Positions 27,321-36,788 are shown, counted from the stretch's first letter. The stretch is 41,857 bases of DNA from an uncultured Succinivibrio sp. (GCA_934218695.1 CAKQDA010000015.1:1-41857), one strand, 5' to 3'. The notes: a model not told the origin generated them from the letters alone. Program-made: numbers and translations.

Positions 27321-29570
27321 ATGAAAGAGCTTACCGGAAAGATCAACATGAACAACTTAGGTCTTATAATTAAAAACCTGAGATCAAAATCCACTTCTGA
27401 AACTTTCTTCAACAGGTTAAGCCTGAATCTGTTATTAGAACTTGCTGTTGCCTTTTACCAGTTTAAGGATAAATGTAAAGAAGAGCTTATCCTCATAAAA
27501 AACAACTACGTTTTAAAAAACAGTCATGACTCTTTTTTTGATGATCTCAATAAATGTATCAGCTCAAAAGAGATAAAAGAAAGTCAGAATGAGTACGTAA
27601 AAACTTTTTTAGAATCAGCAGCTGCAGGTTTTATGGAAAATTCATCCGCAACTGACTGTAAACTCACAAAAGGCTCTGCCCATCCGATAACAGCAGGCTC
27701 CTCTCTGAATTCTGATATTAAGAATAAATCTCACTCCTATATTTATGAGGCCTACCCCTATTCTAAAATAAAAGAGGATCTCTGCAGTTTTCTTATAAAT
27801 ACAGCTTCTGATTATGTAAGTAAAGATTCAGAGGTCATTACCTCTGAAGATAAAGATGCCGTTAACATCAGCAGATTCTTTTCATCTTCAGCATCAGCTC
27901 TAGGTGGTTCTAATGTTTTTTTTCATGAACACAGACTTGTTCACGTACTCTGTGAGTATATTGCCAGAAATTCAATAAAAGACAGGATCCTTTTTCTGTC
28001 CAATGCCCTGCCATATGCTGAATACTGCCTTGAACACGACTACAGCTGCACCGTAGACAGCTATGTTAGCATCGACAGCCGAATGGGCATTGATGCACTG
28101 GTTAACTTTAAGACTTTAAAAAGATTTGACGACAAAAGCAAAGAATGCAGAGATCCTGACAAGTACAGGACTGAAAAGACAAGATTTGCAAGCGAATATG
28201 AAGATTATTTAGAAAGTCATTTTATCTGTCGCGAAGAAAACTCCATGCAAAATTCTAATGAAGAGCCTTATCTGCATACACCTTCGTTAGAGCTCAATTT
28301 TATAAGAGCGCTTATCTTAAAACTTAAAAGTCCATTAACTCCCTTTGTCTTAAGGAAAGAGTTAACTGATCATCCTCACAGTGGAGCTTTTGTCTGTCAG
28401 AATCTCTTTAAAGATGATGTTTTCAGTCTCTGCAAATATTATTACTCTCTGTACAACCTCCTAAAAAGAACTGTTCAAAAACGATTTGTCATCTTTGTCC
28501 CCCATGTTATCACCTACACTAATGCCAATGAGGGAATTCTGCTAAGAAGAGTCATGCTAGATGACGGATACCTGACTTCTGTAATCAGATTGCCACGCTT
28601 TTTTTCTGCAGATAAAGATCTTTTAATTGACGTACTGCTGTTTGATAAGGAATACAAAACGAAATCTTACAGTTCAAACAGCGATGCACAAAAAGACGGC
28701 TGTGCTGGCAGCAGCTCAAAAGCAGATCAAAAACTTCTGCTGTGCAATCTTTCCACTTCAGATTGCCTTGATAAAAAACTGTCATCAAAGGCTCACAGTG
28801 TTCTGTCTTTAAAAGTAACAAAAGAAATTTCTAAAGCACTGCAGGCACTGTCTTCAGACGTATTACAAAAAAATTCAGAGCATTGCTGTTTTGTATCAGT
28901 CAACACAATAAAGACAAATTCTGACAGTCTGTGTAAACTTGATCCTACAGGTTATGTTTCACCTTCAAATGCATCAGACAGCGTAGCCTACATAAAAAAA
29001 GGCTCTGTCAGACTTGATAGTGTTGCATCAATCTATAAGGCTTTAACCTGCAAAGCGCTTCTCGATGAAAATTCAAAACAGAAGCTATGTGAACTTAATC
29101 TGAATGATGTTCCTGAAAGTGGCATAATCACATCTGTTCCAAAAGAAGTTGAAGTTGAAGAAGGTTTAAAACAGGCTGAACGCAACCTTTTAAAAAATTC
29201 TGATGTTGTTATCTCCGTAAAAGGTGCCGTAGGCAAAGTTGGATTTTATAAGGAAGGACAGAAAAAAGTTATGGCTGGACAGTGCTTTGCCATAATAAGA
29301 TCAAAAGATCCTACTGTATATACACAGGAAATGCTTTTTACAATTTTAAGAAATGATGATATGCAGGACTATATTAAAACCAAAATCACTGGCGATAAGT
29401 TAAAGGTTCTGCAGTTATCAGAGCTAAAGGCAATTCCACTTCCTGATGTTGCAGAGAGTATGAAATCAAAGGCACAGATAATTACACAAAAACTTTGTGA
29501 TGCGCAAAGCAAACTTGAAGAAATCAAAAACAGTATAAGAACGCTTGGTCATGAAAGAATTGATGAGTAG
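27321..29570 (+). CDS. Fused type I methylase/specificity-like protein, catalytic motifs not visible
   Basis: The 749-residue product has a middle part that follows the N6-methyltransferase HsdM pattern after motif IV: FVIFVPHVI, then GILLRRVMLDDGYLTSVIRLP and DLLIDVLLFDKEY. Its end has the layout of an HsdS target-recognition half-domain: LDSVASIYKAL, LLKNSDVVISVKGAVGKVGF, AGQCFAIIRS, then LKVLQLSELKAIPLPD and a helical tail. I find neither an S-adenosylmethionine-binding FxGxG motif nor the NPPY/F catalytic motif; the expected site reads SYVSIDSRMG. No hsdR is nearby. It may be a DNA-binding relic of a modification enzyme. It begins about 95 bp after the DUF4400-like gene, with AAAGAGA before the ATG, so it probably belongs to the same element. 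Confidence 0.65.
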   Translation: MKELTGKINMNNLGLIIKNLRSKSTSETFFNRLSLNLLLELAVAFYQFKDKCKEELILIKNNYVLKNSHDSFFDDLNKCISSKEIKESQNEYVKTFLESAAAGFMENSSATDCKLTKGSAHPITAGSSLNSDIKNKSHSYIYEAYPYSKIKEDLCSFLINTASDYVSKDSEVITSEDKDAVNISRFFSSSASALGGSNVFFHEHRLVHVLCEYIARNSIKDRILFLSNALPYAEYCLEHDYSCTVDSYVSIDSRMGIDALVNFKTLKRFDDKSKECRDPDKYRTEKTRFASEYEDYLESHFICREENSMQNSNEEPYLHTPSLELNFIRALILKLKSPLTPFVLRKELTDHPHSGAFVCQNLFKDDVFSLCKYYYSLYNLLKRTVQKRFVIFVPHVITYTNANEGILLRRVMLDDGYLTSVIRLPRFFSADKDLLIDVLLFDKEYKTKSYSSNSDAQKDGCAGSSSKADQKLLLCNLSTSDCLDKKLSSKAHSVLSLKVTKEISKALQALSSDVLQKNSEHCCFVSVNTIKTNSDSLCKLDPTGYVSPSNASDSVAYIKKGSVRLDSVASIYKALTCKALLDENSKQKLCELNLNDVPESGIITSVPKEVEVEEGLKQAERNLLKNSDVVISVKGAVGKVGFYKEGQKKVMAGQCFAIIRSKDPTVYTQEMLFTILRNDDMQDYIKTKITGDKLKVLQLSELKAIPLPDVAESMKSKAQIITQKLCDAQSKLEEIKNSIRTLGHERIDE

Positions 29571-29684
29571 ACTCAAGTGTACCGCAGGATCTCTGCATAC
29601 AAAGGTAATAAAGATATGATTTCATCTCATATTGGATATGACAGAATTTCTTTATCGTGAATAATTTATTTCTGCTGTTTTTTT

Positions 29685-31529
29685 CTATTTTATTTTTTTG
29701 CAGTTTATAAAGCAGTCCTTCCTGCAGAACACTATACCGTAAGCATAGATGTCAGTTATCTTTGATACCTTTGTAAATGATAAAGCATAGTTCTTCTCTT
29801 CAATCTGAGATAGAGCCTCGGCAGCAAGATCATCCATTTCCTCATCTTTTGAAGTAGCTTTAATCTCAATGATTACAGCCTTAGAATTGCGTTCTGTCTT
29901 AAAGGTAATATCTGCATAACCCTTACCTGATTCATAGTTTGAACGGAACTCAGAAATAAGACCTTCACAGCCTGAAAAGATTCCGTTTAAAAAGCCATGG
30001 TAGAAATTCTCTAAAGGTGCTTTCGTGGCACTGTCTCTTACAGAGACATACTTTTGCAGCATGTCAAAAAGAATATCTGTAAGCTCCTGTGTATTACCTG
30101 CAGACAAAGCCCCAACTAACTTATTTGGTAAATTGAGTTTTACAAATTCTGAACTGAATCTTTCTTTAATATTGTTTGTAAAACACTCTCTTATTTCCAG
30201 ATTTGGAATTCTTGCAAAGAGGTTCTTATCAGATAAACTGTCTTGTGTAAGCTCATTTTCATCTGTCTTTTCAAAGTCTACTGTAAGATATCCTGTATGC
30301 AAAAGAAGTGACCAGAAGTCATCTGAATTATGCTCACTGAGTGTGTCATAGTTCATGGATTCATTAAGCTTAAAGCTGATGGACTTACCGTCTATTAAGT
30401 CCTGCATTCTCTGATTGTCTTTGTCGGTCAAATAACCTATATAGTCTGATAAGGATTTATCAGATGTAGAGCCTGCCCAGTAGTTGCCTGCAACTATCTT
30501 CTGAAGTTCTCTATTCTGTTTGAAATCAAAGTTCTTTCTTACAAACTTAACCACATCCCACGGACAGAACATCTCTTTGTCAAAGAACCTATATCCGTCA
30601 TAGTGTTCCTTTACAATAGTGGCATAGTCATCTAGTTCATAGTCTTTCAGGAACTTTTGTGTTTCTTCCTTGGTAAATCCGATAATTCCTGTTAATTCCT
30701 CGTTTTCAGAAACTACAGTGTTTACTCTGAAGTTGTTAAAACCCGAAATCAGGCTGTTCTTGGCGACCTTCAAACATCCTGTAAGAACTGTTCTTGTAAG
30801 GGTGTTCTTATCTTTTAAAATTCCAAAGAATCCTTTGATCAGAGTTACCATTTTTTCATGGTAATCTGCTACAAAGCTTTTATCATTAGAGTAAAGCTTT
30901 TTATTTGTGGTGTCATGATATGAGGCATTGGCCAAAGGCACATCATATTCATCTATGAGCAGAACTGGATATTTGCCATACTCTTTATACAGAGCTGTTG
31001 CCAGTGTTTTTAGAGAGCCTGTAAGATAGTCTGAGTTTTTCTGTTCTCTTAAAAAGCTTTTATCAGTGATCATATTTAAATCATCTTTATCTGAATCTTC
31101 TAATTTAGAGCTGTCTAAAAGATATTTAAATTTAGATGCACAATCACATACTACCTTAGCAAAATTTCTATAAGCCTCTTCGTAATTATTACCATCAACA
31201 TCCTTAAGGCTGATTTCTATAACAGGATACTTTCCCATGAACTTCTTACAGAACTCTGTATCTTCAAGTATCTTTGTGCCCTTAAAGTATTTTTCCTGTA
31301 AAGATGTGTCAAATGGGTTGTCTTTATTTATTTTCAGGAAAGTCTCAAACATGGTCATGAGCAGTGTCTTGCCAAATCGTCTTGGTCTTGTGAACAGAAG
31401 AACTGTAGCTGAGTCTGTAAATACTGTCTTTATATACTCAGTCTTATCCACAAAGTAGCTGCCTGAATCTTTTAACTCTTCAAAGCCTGCAGGACTTTCT
31501 GGCAGTGGTAGGAATTCTCTGTTGCTCAT
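29685..31529 (-). CDS. AAA-ATPase / PD-(D/E)XK nuclease-like protein
   Basis: The 614-residue product matches the AAA-ATPase-like plus DUF1703-type nuclease family common in anaerobes. It has an N-terminal YFVDKTEYIK, Walker A-like RPRRFGKT (about 49-56), Walker B PVLLIDEYDVPL, and a C-terminal nuclease-like core (GYADITF, then VIIEIKAT). Function in this family is not established; defence or selfish-element roles have been suggested. It converges with the M/S-like gene, 114 bp apart. Two relatives lie at the right end of the window; this copy is longer and more diverged, and does not share their 3' flank. Confidence 0.88.
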   Translation of the reverse strand: MSNREFLPLPESPAGFEELKDSGSYFVDKTEYIKTVFTDSATVLLFTRPRRFGKTLLMTMFETFLKINKDNPFDTSLQEKYFKGTKILEDTEFCKKFMGKYPVIEISLKDVDGNNYEEAYRNFAKVVCDCASKFKYLLDSSKLEDSDKDDLNMITDKSFLREQKNSDYLTGSLKTLATALYKEYGKYPVLLIDEYDVPLANASYHDTTNKKLYSNDKSFVADYHEKMVTLIKGFFGILKDKNTLTRTVLTGCLKVAKNSLISGFNNFRVNTVVSENEELTGIIGFTKEETQKFLKDYELDDYATIVKEHYDGYRFFDKEMFCPWDVVKFVRKNFDFKQNRELQKIVAGNYWAGSTSDKSLSDYIGYLTDKDNQRMQDLIDGKSISFKLNESMNYDTLSEHNSDDFWSLLLHTGYLTVDFEKTDENELTQDSLSDKNLFARIPNLEIRECFTNNIKERFSSEFVKLNLPNKLVGALSAGNTQELTDILFDMLQKYVSVRDSATKAPLENFYHGFLNGIFSGCEGLISEFRSNYESGKGYADITFKTERNSKAVIIEIKATSKDEEMDDLAAEALSQIEEKNYALSFTKVSKITDIYAYGIVFCRKDCFINCKKIK

Positions 31530-31638
31530 TGTTTTTAATCCTGAATAATTTCTTTATCACATCCTTATTATATATGATTATCTTTAGGTTGTAATTTCGG
31601 TCCGATTATTGTCTTTAAAAACATACATAAAAAACTAT

Positions 31639-31675
31639 TAAGGCACCACATGGTTCTATTTCACACGGTGCCTTA
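31639..31675 (-). terminator. Terminator of the arg operon
   Basis: A perfect 9-bp stem (TAAGGCACC 31639-31647, GGTGCCTTA 31667-31675) with a 19-base loop. On the minus strand it is followed by ATAGTTTTTTATG. It lies about 120 bp after the argD stop. Confidence 0.75.
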
Positions 31676-31797
31676 TTTCAGGATAACAGAGAGTTATCTT
31701 CAGTTGTTTTAAAGAAACTTATGAAAGTACTTTGTTTCACTTTAAAACTTCATGTACTAAAGATCCTTTAAATCAAGTTCAAAATTTATGTTCTCTA

Positions 31798-33009
31798 TTA
31801 GGCATTATCTTTAACAAAATCGGTTAAAGCTTTATCTAAAAGCTTCATAGCTTCATCTACAACTGACTTTTTAATGTTTAAAGCAGGAGCAAGTCTTAAG
31901 ACATCGCCATGAGCGGTTAAGGTTAATAACTTATGCTTAAAACATTCTTTTTGCAAAGCTCCAGACTTACCAGAGTATTTCTTATTTAAAACAAGGCCCA
32001 TGAGTAAACCTTCACCTCTTACATCATCAAAGACATGATGCTTTTCATCAAGTTTCTTGATTGAGGCTTTAATGTACTCAGATGTTGCTTTTACATTCTC
32101 TAAGAACTTCTTGTCACTTACCTTATCTAGTACATAACAGCCTACAGAGCAGGCTAAAGCATTACCACCGAAGGTTGATCCATGGGTACCAGGAACAAAA
32201 TGTTTTGCAAAGTTGTCATAGGTTAAAACAGCACCAATTGGAAGACCTGAAGCTAAACCTTTGGCTGAGGTTAAGATATCAGGTTTAACAGGTGTTTGCT
32301 CATAAGCGTACAGAGTACCTGATCTTGCGACACCGGTTTGAACCTCATCAAAGATTAAAGCTGCGTGGTACTTATCGCATAACTCACGTACTTTTACTAA
32401 GAAAGCATCATCAGCTTTGATAATACCGCCCTCACCCTGAATAGGCTCTAAGATCACAGCACAGGTCTTATCTGAGATGGTCTTTTCAAAGGTTGCAATA
32501 TCATTGTATGGAATATGGGTAATAGCAGCAGGCTTTGGTCCAAAACCATCTGAATAACTCTCCTGACCACCTACGGTTACAGAGAAGAAGGTTCTGCCAT
32601 GGAAGCTGTTTACAAATGAGATGATCTCATTCTTATCTGCGCCATAGTCATCAAAAGCAACACGACGAGCTAACTTTAAAGCTGTCTCATTAGCTTCAGC
32701 ACCTGAGTTTACAAAGAAGACCTTGTCATAACCTGTAAGAGAGGTTAGCTTCTTAGCTAATGACAGTGTGTACTCGTTGCAGAAGATATTACTTACATGA
32801 ATTAAGTTCTTGCAGGTCTTTTTAATTACCTTCTGAACTCCATCTGGAGTATGACCTAAACAGTTAACAGCAATACCTGAGGTTAAATCAACGTACTTGT
32901 TACCTTCATTATCAAAAATATATGAACCATGAGCCTTCTTAATAACCATGTTCATTGGGGTGTAACAAGGGAACATTACCTCGTCAAAAGTTTTTCTGGT
33001 GATTTTCAT
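31798..33009 (-). CDS. argD: Acetylornithine aminotransferase
   Basis: The 403-residue class III PLP aminotransferase has VFFVNSGAEANE, SFHGRTF, EPIQGEGG, LIFDEVQTG, the PLP lysine (about 250) in TSAKGLASG, and GTHGSTFGGN. It converts N-acetylglutamate semialdehyde with glutamate to N-acetylornithine; many such enzymes also serve in lysine synthesis. Only one base separates it from the stop of the preceding N-acetylglutamate synthase gene, so the two are translationally coupled. It is the last gene of the operon before the terminator. Confidence 0.93.
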   Translation of the reverse strand: MKITRKTFDEVMFPCYTPMNMVIKKAHGSYIFDNEGNKYVDLTSGIAVNCLGHTPDGVQKVIKKTCKNLIHVSNIFCNEYTLSLAKKLTSLTGYDKVFFVNSGAEANETALKLARRVAFDDYGADKNEIISFVNSFHGRTFFSVTVGGQESYSDGFGPKPAAITHIPYNDIATFEKTISDKTCAVILEPIQGEGGIIKADDAFLVKVRELCDKYHAALIFDEVQTGVARSGTLYAYEQTPVKPDILTSAKGLASGLPIGAVLTYDNFAKHFVPGTHGSTFGGNALACSVGCYVLDKVSDKKFLENVKATSEYIKASIKKLDEKHHVFDDVRGEGLLMGLVLNKKYSGKSGALQKECFKHKLLTLTAHGDVLRLAPALNIKKSVVDEAMKLLDKALTDFVKDNA

Positions 33010-33010
33010 A

Positions 33011-33667
33011 TTAGTTGTGATCCTTTACATTGTAGATATATGCCACTTCATCGCACTTTTCACGCTTTGGACAGTTTTCGCAGTCTTTTAAAATCTTCTC
33101 AGGCAGAGCTTCAATAACTGTTTTCTGGAAGCCTACTTTTGAGAAGAATTCAGGACTTCTTGTGAGCACAAATACTCTTTGAATGAACATCTTTGATGCT
33201 CTCTTTAAGAGGTAGTTTACAATCGCCCTGCCCTGTCCCTGTCGCTGAATTACAGGTGATACACCTAATGAGCGTATTTCAGCTAAACCTGAGTCATAAA
33301 CATATAAACAGGCACAGCCTACTACCTTGTCATCTTTGACACAGACAGCAAAGGTCTGAATACCACGGATGATGTCATTTCTCTTACGAGGAAGATTCTG
33401 TCCCTGCTTTGCCCAGTACTCAATCATATCCATAAGAGAGTCAACATCAGCTAAAGTTGCCTGTCTTACGGTGAAGTTTGCTTTTTCCTGTTTTAAGAAC
33501 ACCTGATTTAAAGTAACTAATGATTCATTAACCTTAGTCAGATCCTCTTTTGACATTAACTTCTTGTCATAAAGATCAACTACCTTGTCATAAAGTTCTT
33601 CTAATGTGTTCTGTTTGATTTCATCTAATAATACAAATGATGATGAATTCTGATTTATAGGTGGCAT
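33011..33667 (-). CDS. argA: Short-form N-acetylglutamate synthase (GNAT only)
   Basis: The 218-residue product has a helical N-terminal segment (about 60 residues), then a GNAT domain: FTVRQATLADVDSLMDMI, SLGVSPVIQRQGQGRAIV (acetyl-CoA loop RQGQGRA, about 139-145). The Cys-containing tail LPEKILKDCENCPKREKCDEVAY is typical of stand-alone N-acetylglutamate synthases. The reaction is acetyl-CoA plus glutamate to N-acetylglutamate, the first step of arginine synthesis. E. coli ArgA carries an extra N-terminal kinase-like domain that senses arginine; this form lacks it. GGAGA lies about 10 bases before the ATG. It lies between argB and argD. Confidence 0.85.
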   Translation of the reverse strand: MPPINQNSSSFVLLDEIKQNTLEELYDKVVDLYDKKLMSKEDLTKVNESLVTLNQVFLKQEKANFTVRQATLADVDSLMDMIEYWAKQGQNLPRKRNDIIRGIQTFAVCVKDDKVVGCACLYVYDSGLAEIRSLGVSPVIQRQGQGRAIVNYLLKRASKMFIQRVFVLTRSPEFFSKVGFQKTVIEALPEKILKDCENCPKREKCDEVAYIYNVKDHN

Positions 33668-33866
33668 ATAGATGTGTCTCCACGATTTTATGTATATCGA
33701 CTTTGCCTAAAAAATATATAAATGCCTGTTAATAGTTTTACTATGCTTTAAAGCCCGCAGTACATATTAAGATTTCTTATTTTTAAATCTGACAATGTTT
33801 GTTTATAAATGCTTACTTATAAAAGTTCTTTTCTAAAACATTGTCTTTTATGTACTGCAAAAGCTA

Positions 33867-34628
33867 TTAGACATTGAATACTGTGCCAAGCCGAGACCGG
33901 GAGATTAGATTTTTAGCAAGATTTGGATCTTTGAATGAGGCAATGTATACAGGCTTCTTGATAAGCTTGGTTGCATCAATTGCACTCTTTACTTTAACTG
34001 TCATGCCACCTGAGATAGTGCCATCAGCAATTAAAGCATTAACTTTATTTTCATCAAGCTCATCAATGAGCTTACCTTCTTTATCAAGGACACCTGGTAC
34101 ATCTGAAATGTAATACAGAGGAGCATTTAATACTCTTGCAATAGCTAAAGCTGCATCATCTGCATTTACATTGTACAGATCACCGTTATCATCGTGTGCT
34201 AAAGATGCGATGATTGGTGTATATCCGTTTTCAAGAAGTAAAGTAAGGTACTTCTTATCATTAGGTTCAACGGCGCCTACCATGCCTAAATCCTTTGATA
34301 ACTGTCTTACAGTGATGGTCTTACCATCACTTGCTAACATACCTAAAGCATTCAGACCGTTTTTAATAGCTAATGCCTGTAAACCTTTGTTGCACATACC
34401 AGCTAATGCTGCGCTGATGTATGGCATCTGTTCACGAGGACTTACTCTTAAACCGTTCTTCTTTTTAACCTCAAGATTTAAAGCTTTAAACAAAGCATCA
34501 ACCTCTACGCCACCTCCATGAACAACTACCAATTTCTGTCCACGGCAGGCAGTGAAAAGTTTAGACAGTTCTTCTACACCGCCTAATGCTTTGCCACTTA
34601 ACTTTACAACTACTGCGTTATCTAACAT
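33867..34628 (-). CDS. argB: Acetylglutamate kinase
   Basis: The 253-residue amino-acid kinase has VVKLSGKALG, VVVHGGGVEVD, YNVNADDAAL, YYISDVPGVLD and GGMTVKVKSA, matching E. coli ArgB (258 residues). It phosphorylates N-acetylglutamate in arginine synthesis. The short form without an N-terminal helix resembles the arginine-insensitive E. coli type. It is the first gene of the argB - N-acetylglutamate synthase - argD set, with a 200-bp gap before the second gene. No clear ribosome site is visible before the ATG. A 17-bp palindrome about 150 bp upstream could be its operator. Confidence 0.95.
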   Translation of the reverse strand: MLDNAVVVKLSGKALGGVEELSKLFTACRGQKLVVVHGGGVEVDALFKALNLEVKKKNGLRVSPREQMPYISAALAGMCNKGLQALAIKNGLNALGMLASDGKTITVRQLSKDLGMVGAVEPNDKKYLTLLLENGYTPIIASLAHDDNGDLYNVNADDAALAIARVLNAPLYYISDVPGVLDKEGKLIDELDENKVNALIADGTISGGMTVKVKSAIDATKLIKKPVYIASFKDPNLAKNLISRSRLGTVFNV

Positions 34629-34710
34629 ATGAGGTACAAACTATTCCTGAAATAGCCTTAAACTGTGATTCCGCCTGAATATGCAGGACGTAGACTGATT
34701 ATACATACGC

Positions 34711-34728
34711 TTTAATTTAATTTTCAAG
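34711..34728. promoter_or_regulatory. Possible weak ArgR box upstream of argB
   Basis: The 18 bases at 34711-34728 partly fit the ARG-box consensus (TNTGAATWWWWATTCANW), keeping the AT core and a TTCA half. Several consensus positions miss, and AT-rich DNA gives such matches by chance. Confidence 0.2.
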
Positions 34729-34777
34729 AAAAGATTAGATTGAGTTGAAAATCACTGATTTGGTGCTATTTATAATA

Positions 34778-34794
34778 GTTCAAGATTATTGAAC
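34778..34794. promoter_or_regulatory. 17-bp palindrome, operator candidate
   Basis: GTTCAA-GATTA-TTGAAC is a perfect 6-5-6 dyad about 150 bp upstream of argB. The form suits a dimeric repressor; which regulator binds is unknown. Confidence 0.4.
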
Positions 34795-35015
34795 GAATTA
34801 AAATCTTACATCAACTATATGGAAATGATATTCCAAATGAAGTACCTGCTTGCCTGATAGTTGTTCCTGAGAAAATAAAAATTGACGAGGAAGATGAGCT
34901 AGAGTATAAGGAATTCAATTTCAGTAGCCAACACACGCTATTAAGTAACGCAACAAAAATAAAAGGCTTTACAAACTTCTATAAGATTTGCATACCAGTA
35001 CCATCTTTGAAATGA
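34779..35015 (+). pseudogene. Possible gene remnant without a start codon
   Basis: A 78-codon open stretch lies between stops, with no ATG in its upstream part. It has normal-looking composition (GNDIPNEVPACLIVVPEK, then KGFTNFYKICIPVP) and ends at a TGA at 35013-35015. Such a long stop-free run is unusual in AT-rich intergenic DNA. I do not recognise the protein; it looks like a C-terminal fragment left by deletion, but chance cannot be excluded. Confidence 0.4.
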
Positions 35016-35355
35016 TAAAGCTCAAAATTACTCTATTTTGACTCTTATTTACTTATATATGGACTCAATCTGTGATCTTAATCTGTAATCTAAAAACCGC
35101 TTATATTTAGAAAGTTTTCCCTCTTTATTTTGATGTAAAATTCTTCTGACTGATTTAAAAGAGGCTTGCTTATTTAGTTAGATATGGGAATAGTTTGAGT
35201 AGTAAGACCTTAGTAGAATCTTACTGTTAGACTGTTTACCTCTTCGACTATTTACCAATACGAAATGTCTTTAGACATTCTTATTTTCTAGTCAAGATTA
35301 GCTTACTCTGATAAGATCGCGCTTTTGTGCTTTTAAAGCAGTTATAAGATGCTGT
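35016..35355. other. Gene-free stretch upstream of uraA
   Basis: About 340 bp of AT-rich sequence that should contain the uraA promoter. No hairpin, ORF or RNA gene stands out. Confidence 0.45.
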
Positions 35356-36777
35356 ATGAATACAGCTACTCTACAACCTTACCTAAAAGACAACTTTATG
35401 AATAACACAGACAATACTATTGAAACTCCCCTTGTGCTCAATAAAAAGAAGATGCTGATCTTAGCAGTTCAGCATATGTTTGCTATGTTCGGTGCTACTA
35501 TCTTAGTGCCAATCCTAGTTATGGGCTTTTTTAAAGATGCTACAGGTGAAGAATTAACCTCTGGTCTTACAGTTTCTGTTACTTTATTCTGCGCAGGTGC
35601 CGGTACTTTAATCTTCCACCTGTGCACTAAGTTACAGGTTCCTGCCTTTTTAGGATCATCATTTGCTTTCTTAGGTGGTTTCTATACTATTGCAAACTTT
35701 AACACTGGCATGTATGCAACCATGAGTGTTAATGATAAAGCAGCCTATGCCTGTGGTGGTGTGGTTGTCGCTGGTTTAGTTTATCTTGTGATGGCAGCTA
35801 TTATTAAATTAGTAGGTATTGCCAAAGTCATGAGATTCCTACCTCCTGTTGTTACAGGACCAATGATTGTTTGTATTGGTCTGTCATTAGCTCCTGTTGC
35901 TATTTCAAATTCTGCTATTAACTGGCCATTAGCCTTAGCTGCAATTCTAACCGTTATCGTATTTAATATTTGGGGACGAGGCATGTTAAAGCTCATCCCC
36001 ATTTTAATGGGAGTGGTATTACTCTACATCGTAGCTTTAATCTTGGATATAGCAGGCTTTACTAATACTGATGGCTCAGCAATTATTAACTATGCTTCAA
36101 TATCTAGTGCTTCATGGGTAGGTCTGCCACCATTCCAGATGTGCAAGTTTGATTTAACCGCTATCTTAGTAATGGCTCCAATTGCAGCTGCTACCATGAT
36201 GGAGCACATCGGTGATATGTCAGCAATCTCTGCTACTGTTGGTAAGAACTTTATTGCAAAGCCAGGTCTTAACAGAACCTTATTAGGTGATGGTTTAGCT
36301 ACAGCCTTTGCAGGCTTCATCGGCGGTCCTGCTAATACTACCTATGGTGAGAACATCGGTGTTCTTGCTATGTCAAAAGTTTATGAGCCTAAGGTTGTAA
36401 GAATGGCTGCATTACTAGCTATTATCTTATCTGTAGTACCTAAATTCTCAGCTATCATTTCAACCATGCCAACAGCTATCATCGGAGGTATTTCCTTTAT
36501 CCTCTACGGTATGATTTCAGCTATTGGTGTAAGAAACATCGTTGAGAATAAAGTTGACTTATCTAAGTCAAGAAACCTCATCATTGCAGCTGTGATCTTC
36601 GTGTCAGGCTTAGGCTTTAAAGACGGTTTAACCTTCTCTGTTTTTGGTACTTCTGTAACCTTAACCTCACTTGCTATTGCTGCAATTGCAGGTATTGTTT
36701 TAAATGCAGTATTACCTGGTAACAAATACATTTTCGATGAGAGCGTCATTGAAAACGAGATCCACCACAAGGCTTAG
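35356..36777 (+). CDS. uraA: Uracil permease, NCS2 family
   Basis: The 473-residue membrane protein (459 from the second ATG at 35398) has QHMFAMFGATILVP in the first segment, FLGSSFAFLGGF, an EHIGD site at about 283-287 and NTTYGENIGVLA. The Glu residues of the last two motifs correspond to the uracil-binding Glu241 and Glu290 of E. coli UraA. It should import uracil with protons. The fifth residue of the first site is Asp, where UraA has His245. Neither start has a good ribosome site; family N-termini favour the shorter form slightly. A perfect hairpin terminator follows, then upp, which completes uracil salvage. Confidence 0.93.
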   Translation: MNTATLQPYLKDNFMNNTDNTIETPLVLNKKKMLILAVQHMFAMFGATILVPILVMGFFKDATGEELTSGLTVSVTLFCAGAGTLIFHLCTKLQVPAFLGSSFAFLGGFYTIANFNTGMYATMSVNDKAAYACGGVVVAGLVYLVMAAIIKLVGIAKVMRFLPPVVTGPMIVCIGLSLAPVAISNSAINWPLALAAILTVIVFNIWGRGMLKLIPILMGVVLLYIVALILDIAGFTNTDGSAIINYASISSASWVGLPPFQMCKFDLTAILVMAPIAAATMMEHIGDMSAISATVGKNFIAKPGLNRTLLGDGLATAFAGFIGGPANTTYGENIGVLAMSKVYEPKVVRMAALLAIILSVVPKFSAIISTMPTAIIGGISFILYGMISAIGVRNIVENKVDLSKSRNLIIAAVIFVSGLGFKDGLTFSVFGTSVTLTSLAIAAIAGIVLNAVLPGNKYIFDESVIENEIHHKA

Positions 36778-36788
36778 CCTTGTTAAGT

